In this document: positions 57,261 to 64,000 of the stretch, one piece after another
Numbering within the stretch: the first letter of the stretch is position 1
How the letters are laid out: each line of letters starts with the position of its first letter
DNA from: Theristus sp. LFF4_11
Taxonomy: Eukaryota > Nematoda > Chromadorea > Monhysterida > Xyalidae
Direction of reading: 5' to 3'
DNA length: 64,000 nucleotides
Assembly: GCA_030248135.1 (NCBI GenBank)
Contig: JASANC010002978.1
Span: 62,001-126,000 of the forward strand
Position numbers and translations under genes: made by a program
Notes under the pieces: generated by a model
Database searches by the model: none
Seen by the model: only the letters and a program-made list of their open reading frames with translations
Told to the model about the DNA's origin: nothing

Positions 57261-58675
57261 CCCAGTTGTTTTTATCGTTTTTATCTGTTGGTTTCTTTCA
57301 CAAACGCAGCACAATAAAACTTACTGTATTCCTCAATTAATTTAATTTTACCACAATTAAATTCATTCCCTTTTTTGGTCTGCATCTATCACAATTGAAA
57401 GCGCAGAAATTATGCAAATACGTTTCATTTTTCAGACAAGCCGCTGCGGCATTTGGGGTCCGGACATCAAAAGCCGCAGCGGCTGACGCAGCTTCATTTC
57501 TTCATTCATGATGAAGCTGGTCAGCGCGCTTCAGCGCGCTTCAGCGCGCGCGTTCGTGAATGGACAAAAAATCTAAAAAGCCGCAGCGGCTGACGCAGCT
57601 TCACTTCAGGCCGCTTCATCATTCATGATGAAGCGCGTCAGCGCGCTTCAGCGCGCTTCAGCGCGCGCGTTCGTGAATGGGCAAAAAACCTAAAAAGCCG
57701 CAGCGGCTGACGCAGCTTCATTTCTTCATTCATGATGAAGCTGGTCAGCGCACGTCAGCGCGCTTCAGCGCGCGCTTGCATGAATGGGCCTTAAGTGACA
57801 AGGTAAAGTCAAAGAAAATTTTTGTTGAACTTTCGAAAAATTATGCCAAAAACGGCATTTTCAGGGCACATTAAAGAAAAAATTTCAAAAATTTTTAATA
57901 AAAAAAATAAAAAAATGCTCTTTTTTTACTTAAAAAAATAAAAAAAATTTTTTTTGACCGTTACATCTCTAGTAAGATGTCAGAACAATTGCGTTTTTAA
58001 CAAGTTTTTGTTGAGGCCGGAGCGTGTGCACGCACGCGCGCTAGTGGATGATGAGCATGAGCATGCGGATGCGAGGTGCGCATGCGTTTTAAAAAAGAAG
58101 CGCCAGGAATCGCCTCCCGTATGACTCCCGTATGGCGGAACTTTCCAGATTTTGTTTGGGTGACCTCATTTACCCCTTTTCCAAACCGTTACCATACCTC
58201 TTCTTGTGTTTTGACCCCCATAACGTCACTAATTGTCCCCAGCCCAAGTGAAAATACACATACCGGCTTGAAATTCGATCAATTCTGATGATGTGTCGCG
58301 ACGGCAGTACACGAAACAGCAACCAAACAACGTAACGCTTGCAAACGGAGCAGCTCAGACGCTCAAATTTAAATTGCGAGGCGAATCGTCACCTTATCTG
58401 CATCGGAAATGGTAAGCCAACCTTTGGGACGCTTAAAAACTTCATCGCAGATGTTGTTGAAGCCTGAAATCAGTCGGTAAAACGGTCCAAAATGGCCTGC
58501 TGACGGTTTTACGAGGTAATATCAAAGAAAATTTTTGTTAAACTTTCGAAAAACTGTGCCAAAATTGAGGTTTTCAGAGCGGTTGGCCTACATAAGTCAC
58601 AAAATATATAGGGCGTTAATTAAAGTTAACTTCACGCTCTGTACTGGTTTCTTCTTTGTCCACTTTGCGTGGTAT

Positions 58676-58800
58676 CATTGCGGCCCGCAAAACTTCGGCC
58701 CGAAGAGTTGCGGATCGTACGATTCCGATCAGAATATTTCCGCCCCGGACGATTCCACCCCGGACAATTGCGGCCCGGCGAATGTTCCCCAGAACGACCA
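58676..58800. repeat. Degenerate GCGGCCCGGACGATT repeat
   Basis: Six to seven irregular units of the GCGGCCC...GGACGATT type, more diverged than the arrays at 59203 and 60787. Open frames on both strands here are artefacts of the repeat. Confidence 0.55.
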
Positions 58801-59202
58801 ATATACTGTTGGGAGTTGGGAAGATTGATTTTTTCGCATTCCGCAATCAATTAACGCAATCGCAGATATAAAAAAGATTGCAAAATGAAACTTCAGCCAA
58901 ATTTATTCCCAAAACTAAGTAAAGTTGTTGTAGGCCTCCTAAGCCAAGCCTTTTATATAAAGGCTCTTCGGAAACCTGAGATTTTAACAAGTGTTGTGCC
59001 GTGGTTTGGTTGTGGTCATTTTTTTGATTCATCAAAATGGTACAAGTGGTTTACTATTGCTCGTGCTAAAGAAACATTTGCCGAGCCGGAATCGTCCGGG
59101 GCGCTGTTCTCATGAAATGAAATTTTGTGAAAAATGTGAAAATGAAAAATGAAAAACCCCCCATGAAATTTTGTCTGGCGGAGACCCCGGCAAATGTACT
59201 TT

Positions 59203-59442
59203 TGCGGCCCAAGAGATTGCGGCCTGGACGATTGCGGCCGAAGCGTAGCGGCCTGAAGGATTGCGGCCTGGACGATTGCGGCCGAAGCATAGCGGCCTGG
59301 ACGATAGCGGCCTGGACGATAGCGGCCCGGACGATAGCGGCCTGGGACGATAGCGGCCTGGGACGATAGCGGCCCGGGACGATTGCGGCCTGGGACGATT
59401 GCGGCCCGGGACGATTGCGGCCTGGGACGATTGCGGCCCACA
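59203..59442. repeat. GCGGCCTGGGACGATTG minisatellite, left array
   Basis: About 14 tandem units of 15-18 bp (GCGGCCTGGACGATT, GCGGCCCGGGACGATTG). Units become more regular and longer to the right, ending next to CACAAAGTTTTTATGC. The matching inverted array is at 60787-61010. Confidence 0.85.
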
Positions 59443-59774
59443 AAGTTTTTATGCTTTGTCACCTTTCCAGGTCAATTTCTATCTATCTAGAAAATTTGCT
59501 CCAGCCATCTATATCGCCCCCCCCCCAGCCCAACACCCCTGCTCTGGAACAACAATGGTTTAAACCATCGTCGTCGTCGTGTCTGCTGCGTTTGCGTCGA
59601 ATCGATCGTTGATATTTGCGCCAATATTTGCGCCGCTGTTAGCAATAAAAAAATTGAATTGAATAGAAATTGAATTGAATTGAATTGAAATGAATTGTTG
59701 TTGTTTGAATCCTTATGTTTGAAAATCCAAGATTCTGGAGGTTTGATTTGAAACAAATGCTGGGTGTGGGGTTA

Positions 59775-60413
59775 AGGTTGTTAAACAAAAATCGAAATTT
59801 TTTATGTGATTAAAAAATGCCTATTAAAAAATTCAAGAATTTTCCCTCTAATATGCTCTGAAAACCTTAATTTTGGCACATTTTTTTCAAAAGTTCAACA
59901 AAAATTTTCTTTGATATTGCCTCGTAAAACCGTCAGCAGTCGATTTTGGACCGTTTAACCAACTGATTTTAGGCTTCGACAACTTCGGCGATGAAGTTTT
60001 TGAGCGTTCCACAGCTTGGCTACCATTTCCGATGCAGATAAGGTGACAATTCGCTTTGCAATCTGAGCGTCCGAGCTGCTCCGTTTGCTAGCGCCACGTT
60101 GTCTGGTTGCTGTTTCGTGTCCTGTCGTCGCGCCATCATCAGAATTGATCGAATTTCAACCCGGTATGTGTGTTTTCACTTGAGCTGGGGACAATTAGTG
60201 ACGTTTTGGGGGTCAAAACACAAGAGGCATGGTAACGGTTTGGAAAAGGGGTAAATGAAGTTACCCAAACAAACTCTGGAAAGTTTTCGGGAATCATTCG
60301 GGAGGCGCTTGCACATCAAATGTGGTTCTTCGAACTCCCTGGTTAATTTAGCACAACTTTAATTTCTGAATTTTTTTCAATAAAAAATGACGATTTTTGT
60401 TTTTTTCAACAAC
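59775..60413. mobile_element. Minus-oriented TAGGGTTGTTAAA-family copy between the minisatellite arrays
   Basis: Starts AAGGTTGTTAAACAAAAATCG and ends TTTTTTCAACAACCCAA. It retains the family blocks GTTTTGGGGGTCAAAACACAAG and GTGGTTCTTCGAACTCCCTG in reverse orientation. The flanking octamers TGTGGGGT and GGTGGGGT match in seven of eight bases. Confidence 0.7.
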
Positions 60414-60786
60414 CCAAGGTGGGGTCTCAACTGAGGACCCAACTCGAGACAAAAGAAATTTTTCAGATATCTAGCTGATAATTTTATAAAAAAGTACAGT
60501 TTTGATTTTTAACGGGAATTTTTTGTTGGTTTAATTTTAAATAATTAATTGGTAGTTTAAAATTTTAATAACAAATTAAACAAAAAAGGCTCAGATGAAA
60601 TATAGCTCTGCCCGGCGACAAGGAAAGTTGAGCATGGAAGATTTCGATTTGGGGTTCTAAAAAACATAATTACTAATCAATAAACAAAAAACAACTTTGT
60701 TTGAAAAAAAGAATTGAAAACTCGTGTGCGAGAATAACATAACCAGTTGCGTGCGACAAAGACAATGACACCGCTTTAAAATTTCG

Positions 60787-61010
60787 TGGGCCGCAATCGT
60801 CCCAGGCCGCAATCGTCCCGGGCCGCAATCGTCCCGGGCCGCAATCGTCCCAGGCCGCAATCGTCCCAGGCCGCAATCCTTCAGGCCGCAATCGTCCAGG
60901 CCGCAATCCTTCAGGCCGCAATCGTCCTAGGCCGCAATCCTTCAGGCCGCAATCCTTCAGGCCGCAATGCTTCGGCCGCAATGCTTCGGCCGCTATCTAA
61001 TGGGCCGCAA
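60787..61010. repeat. GCGGCCTGGGACGATTG minisatellite, inverted right array
   Basis: About 13 units of GGCCGCAATCGTCCCAG type, the reverse complement of the array at 59203-59442. The regular, longest units face the centre (GTGGGCCGCAATCGTCC at 60787, mirroring GCGGCCCACAAAG at 59440). The most diverged units lie outside. Confidence 0.85.
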
Positions 61011-61179
61011 TCGAACGCACGCCCCCCCCCCCCAAATTTTCTGCACACCCTAAAATTTTTTTCGAAAATCATGATTTTTTGTCTATAAAGTCCATAATAT
61101 AAGCCCATCCATAATCAACAACAACGTGAGCAGGGGTCGAAAGGGGGGAGGTGTATCCCCCACCTGGGAAATTTCATTT

Positions 61180-61278
61180 TGTGGTCCAATTTTCATTCAG
61201 CTCGAAATATCTTAATTCTTAGCACAAGCCAGTGAGAGCATCTTGGAACCTTTTTTCTTTTTTTGGCTCACCCTGTAT
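61180..61278. mobile_element. End fragment of the mariner-like MITE seen at 19613-20670
   Basis: The stretch TCCAATTTTCATTCAGCTCG ... CAAGCCAGTGAGAGCATC ... TTTTTTTGGCTCACCCTG followed by TA matches the right arm of the intronic MITE. The other end is missing. It lies about 200 bp upstream of the NUP85 start. Confidence 0.65.
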
Positions 61279-61472
61279 CATGACGACACCCCCCAATCAT
61301 GAATTATTGCTTGAAACTCTTGAATTTTTCGCCGCGTTTCGACGAATTTTGAGCTGACATATCTTTTGAAAAAGTATTGATTTTTTTAGATAGAACTGAC
61401 AACGAGTCACGACACGACGGTGCTGTGGATTTGCAAAGCGGATCAAGCAAGCACACGAAAACAACAGAAAAA

Positions 61473-64000
61473 ATGCAATGCATTTGGGGACCAACTGATT
61501 TGTTGTGTTTTTCAACGGCAACTTCCAGAACCGCAGACCACTCAACTGGCACGCTTAGCCTCAGCAAAGCCACAAAGAGCGGCCTATCCATCACGAGCAA
61601 GAATGCAGTGACTGGCAGCAGCAGCATGTACGCTGTGAGCCCAACGTGCTCTGTCAATAAGAAGCTAGCCACTGAGTCTGCAAGTGCGTGCGTGCATGGT
61701 CATGTTTTTTCGTTTGTCTGTTACTGAACAAATGTCGATAGATAATCAAATCGGTTGAATGACAATGGGTGATCCATTGCGTTTTGCGTTATTGCTACAA
61801 ATCAAAATACAATAGTGCTTTTTACATTCTTTTTAGCATATTAAAATACCGAAGGCATTGAAATGAGTTTTTTTTTCTCACTTAAGGTATTTTCCGGAAG
61901 CTAAATGCTCGTGCCCAAAGCGTTGAATCAACAAGAAGATCAACAGAGAATGGCCTGGAGAGCATGGAGTGAGTTTGATTATTTTGCTTGTCGGCATTGT
62001 GCATTATCCTTTTTGAACGTGTCGTGTCAGTTTTTTTGAAAAAAAAACAACCTGCACCGTGCAGGTAGCTCGAAATTCTTACCTATATTGAGCCATTTTA
62101 ACATGCATGAAATGATTCACACTTTCAAAAAAATGGAAAATTTTGTTGCAACTCATTTTTGAACATCAAAATCAACTGAAGTAACAGTTGCATAAAGCTT
62201 TTTCGCGCAACCAAGATTTTTTTTGGAAAATAGCTGGAAGTGAAAACCCAGTTTTCATGCATGCATTTTTGGGTGTCTTGAGTGACACTTTGGATGCAAA
62301 ACCGCGTAAACAACGAAAAACAACTCATAATTTAGCAGTGATTAGAAGTCATTTGAAGACGGTCACTAATTTATTTGTCAAGGTTTGGAACTTGAGCATT
62401 TTCTCAAAAACAGTACTCATGTAACCAAATCAGAACAACACTTGAAATCAACTTCATCAACTTTGACCGGCCTTCAAAATTTTTAACAGTTTAATAACCA
62501 GTTGATGATTTAATAATCATCTTCGAATTATTGGAGTTAATCTTCGAAGAAATCAGCAAAACTGAACGTTATCTGACGGCAGTTTTGTGCAAGAAAATGA
62601 AGCACAAAATTAATCATAACTTTTACACACATTAAAATTATTTAAATTCTTCGGGCTACGTTCGGGCACGAAACAGCGCGTTCAGTTTTCAGCTGCGTGG
62701 CTGCTCCACAGCCAGGCCCATTCACCATTACTCCGCCACTTTCGCAGAAAAGATAATAGCAAGTGTATTCTATCAAATCAAAAATCTTTTGTGCACATCG
62801 ATGGATCGTTTGGTTTTTCCAGAAAGTACACAAGCAGTTGTGTTTTTTAATAAGCCCATTGAACTGCCCGGTCACATTACGTTTCGTGTTCATCAGACTG
62901 GTGCAGTGCAGTCGTCAGTATCGCTCAACATTGCGCTCCACAATTCTGGAGCAGGCTGACGACGCCAATGGGAGCGCCGGCAATTCTGATGTCTCTTATT
63001 TAAAAGAAATGGAGCTCATTTGGCATCTTTGTGAGTTGCTGTTCGTACAGTCGTCAGGTGCGTTCAGTTCCATGCAATGAGTAAAAGCTTGCTGAATGTT
63101 TCTGAAAGAAAATGTTACATTGCAACGTTTTAATGCCGATGATTTTCAGAGCGCTCGTTAGCAATCGATTTTGTCAGCTGGGCAACGGTGCATTTCACAC
63201 GGTGCAACGCGTGGCTGCAGCAGATTCTGCAAGCTCCCAGCACGCAGTCGCTCAATGAGAAGCTGTACTGGAAAACTGTGCGTTAACTTGCAGTAGTTGG
63301 CAAGCACTTCCAGATGTTTTTTTTTGCACATCAAAACGAGTTTTTCATTTTTTTGTATGAAGTACGTAACGCATTGTGTTCTGGAGTACGAGTAACCCCG
63401 AACAACCGGTAATGTGAGTTTGTGATTCATGTAAATTACAGTAACCAAAGCGATTGCCGCCTGTTCAGTTGTACTCGCTTGTTGTGTTCGGTCGTCTGGA
63501 TGAAGCAGAGCAGTTGCTGACGCTGCATGCGAGGCGTGACGAGCGAGCGTTCGTGTCCGTGCGCGAGCTGCTTCGCAAGGCGCCCTTGGAGTCGTTGGAA
63601 CAACAATGCATGCACGACGCAATCGGCGAGCACACTGCTGATTGGCTCGCGTGGCAGCACGAGTGCAACCGAAGACACACGCAACAACACTACGTGCACA
63701 ACACGCACCTGCAGTTGCTCGTCAGAGTAGGTCGCTTTGCAAAGATTGCTGCTTCATCGAAAGCATAGTTTAGAATTGATAGTCAGCTTTGATTGTTGGC
63801 GTTCTTTCAGAAACGAGCAACGCGTGTATCTAATTTTCAGATTCTTGGCGGCGATGAAGTGGCGTTGTGCGAGTTGCGCGAGGGTCACCCGGACGTGCTC
63901 GTGTACTGGTTTGAAGCGGCGGTGCCCGTTGCGCTGTACTCTGTGCACAATCTGCAGCTGTCGGATGTGCAGCTCTTAATACCGGTCAGTATGAAGTGAA
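61473..64000 (+). CDS. NUP85: Nuclear pore complex protein Nup85 (partial, runs off the window)
   Basis: Scaffold nucleoporin of the Y (Nup107-160) complex. Exons: 61473-61683, 61887-61968, 62912-63057, 63150-63277, 63469-63726, 63841-63984, each with matching phase; 323 codons so far, and the donor at 63985 (GTCAGT) shows that more follows. Collinear segments with human NUP85 are WGP-DLLCFSTA, IFRKLNARAQ, RQYRSTLRSTILEQ, KEMELIWHLCELLFVQ, YWKT-LYSLVVFGRLDEAEQLL and ILGGDEVAL. The start is taken as the ATG before QCIWGPTDLL. The frame is open upstream to a possible acceptor at 61389 (TTTTTTTAG), so a 5' exon may precede it. Confidence 0.9.

Larger units (their letters stand above)
55970..57795. 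mobile_element. Composite element with arrays of GCGCGCTGAAGCGCGC palindromes at both ends
   Basis: Both ends contain several copies of a block: CCATTCA[CT]GAA, GCGCGCGCTGAAGCGCGCTGA, TTCAT[CG]ATGAATGA, then AAGCTGCGTCAGCCGCTGCGGC. Left copies lie at about 55975-56300 and right copies, in the opposite orientation, at about 57430-57795. The outermost ends GCGCCATTCATG and CATGAATGGGCC are inverted. The centre holds a minisatellite foldback (56525-56900) and a tRNA-like sequence (57165-57260). Confidence 0.65.
55418..57971. mobile_element. hAT-like element, TAGAGATGT ends
   Basis: Ends TAGAGATGTCAAAAA and GACCGTTACATCTCTA are inverted, flanked by the exact octamer GTAAGATG at 55410-55417 and 57972-57979. 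Only about 550 bp on the left and 180 bp on the right belong to it. The middle is occupied by the GCGC-rich palindromic element at about 55970-57795. No transposase frame is seen. Confidence 0.75.
55256..58099. mobile_element. Second TCCTGGCGCTTC-ended element (inverted), itself interrupted
   Basis: It begins GGCTAAAATCTTTTCTAAAA and ends TTTTAAAAAAGAAGCGCCAGGA, flanked by ATCGCCTC. It is the reverse complement of the element at 28319-29306, including GAACGAGCGTGTTTT-type, CCTAATCCTAAGCC and CAGAACAATTGCGTTTT blocks. Another transposon at 55418-57971 splits it. Confidence 0.65.
55125..58575. mobile_element. Interrupted TAGGGTTGTTAAA-family copy
   Basis: The family's left part (TAGGGTTGTTAAAAAAC, CAAAGTTGTGCTAAATCA, GAACCACATTTGATGTGCA) lies at 55125-55255. 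It resumes at about 58100 with CGCCTCCCGTATGACTCCCG and runs to GAGGTTTTCAGAGC near 58575, where the right end is lost. The break is bounded by ATCGCCTC on both sides, marking the element inserted at 55256-58099. Confidence 0.75.

Noticed and set aside
59066..59443. Long open frames of repeated AAIVPGRNRPG-like units on both strands, and similar ones at 60673-61088
   Set aside because: They are translations of the 17-bp minisatellite in all frames, with no start context or unique sequence.

Overview
The window is nuclear DNA of an invertebrate animal. It is AT-rich, with intron-split genes on both strands, introns from 37 bp to over 5 kb, and very many small DNA transposons. I cannot fix the phylum. 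Short introns, a two-pore potassium channel, a PDE4 and a bsh-type homeobox gene would fit a nematode or another small ecdysozoan, but this is inference. I rebuilt exons by hand from the six frames, requiring splice signals, continuous phase and alignment to remembered family sequences. In most genes every exon phase closes exactly.

Layout. 1-2061: no gene seen. 2062-2516: G-rich foldback repeat. 2923-14529 (+): complete PDE4 cAMP phosphodiesterase of 13 exons, with two candidate alternative first exons at 6382 and 7459 and a Tc1/mariner-like palindrome in one intron. 15359-18161 (-): CWC27 spliceosomal cyclophilin. 18868-22125 (-): mitochondrial carrier homologue MTCH2. 23161-27978 (-): a cation-dependent mannose-6-phosphate receptor homologue (MRH domain, one membrane span, acidic dileucine tail); its introns hold a decayed LINE fragment, a hAT-like foldback and a tRNA-derived SINE. 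28311-36790: a dense nest of hAT-like non-autonomous elements inserted inside one another, most with exact 8-bp target duplications. 37028-39646 (+): sigma-1 receptor/ERG2 homologue. 39741-42683: two more transposons and no clear gene. 42909-48046 (-): bsh/BSX homeobox gene with an EH1-like motif and a polyasparagine run; its 3.9-kb intron encloses a small secreted-protein gene (+) and a possible membrane-protein gene (-). 49917-52058 (+): PSTPIP-like F-BAR protein. 52520-54704 (+): two-pore K+ channel with an arginine/serine-rich tail. 54732-61278: second transposon and minisatellite zone. 61473-64000 (+): NUP85, running off the right edge.

The genes do not form a pathway; they are housekeeping and neuronal or developmental genes placed side by side. 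CWC27, MTCH2 and the M6PR homologue lie head-to-tail on the minus strand. The F-BAR and K+ channel genes lie head-to-tail 460 bp apart. The most striking signals are the nested hAT-like elements, the shared phase of three PDE4 first exons, unusual splice sites (two GC-AG introns, several GTTGGT donors, one apparent non-AG acceptor), and the unannotated-looking secreted-protein gene inside the homeobox intron.
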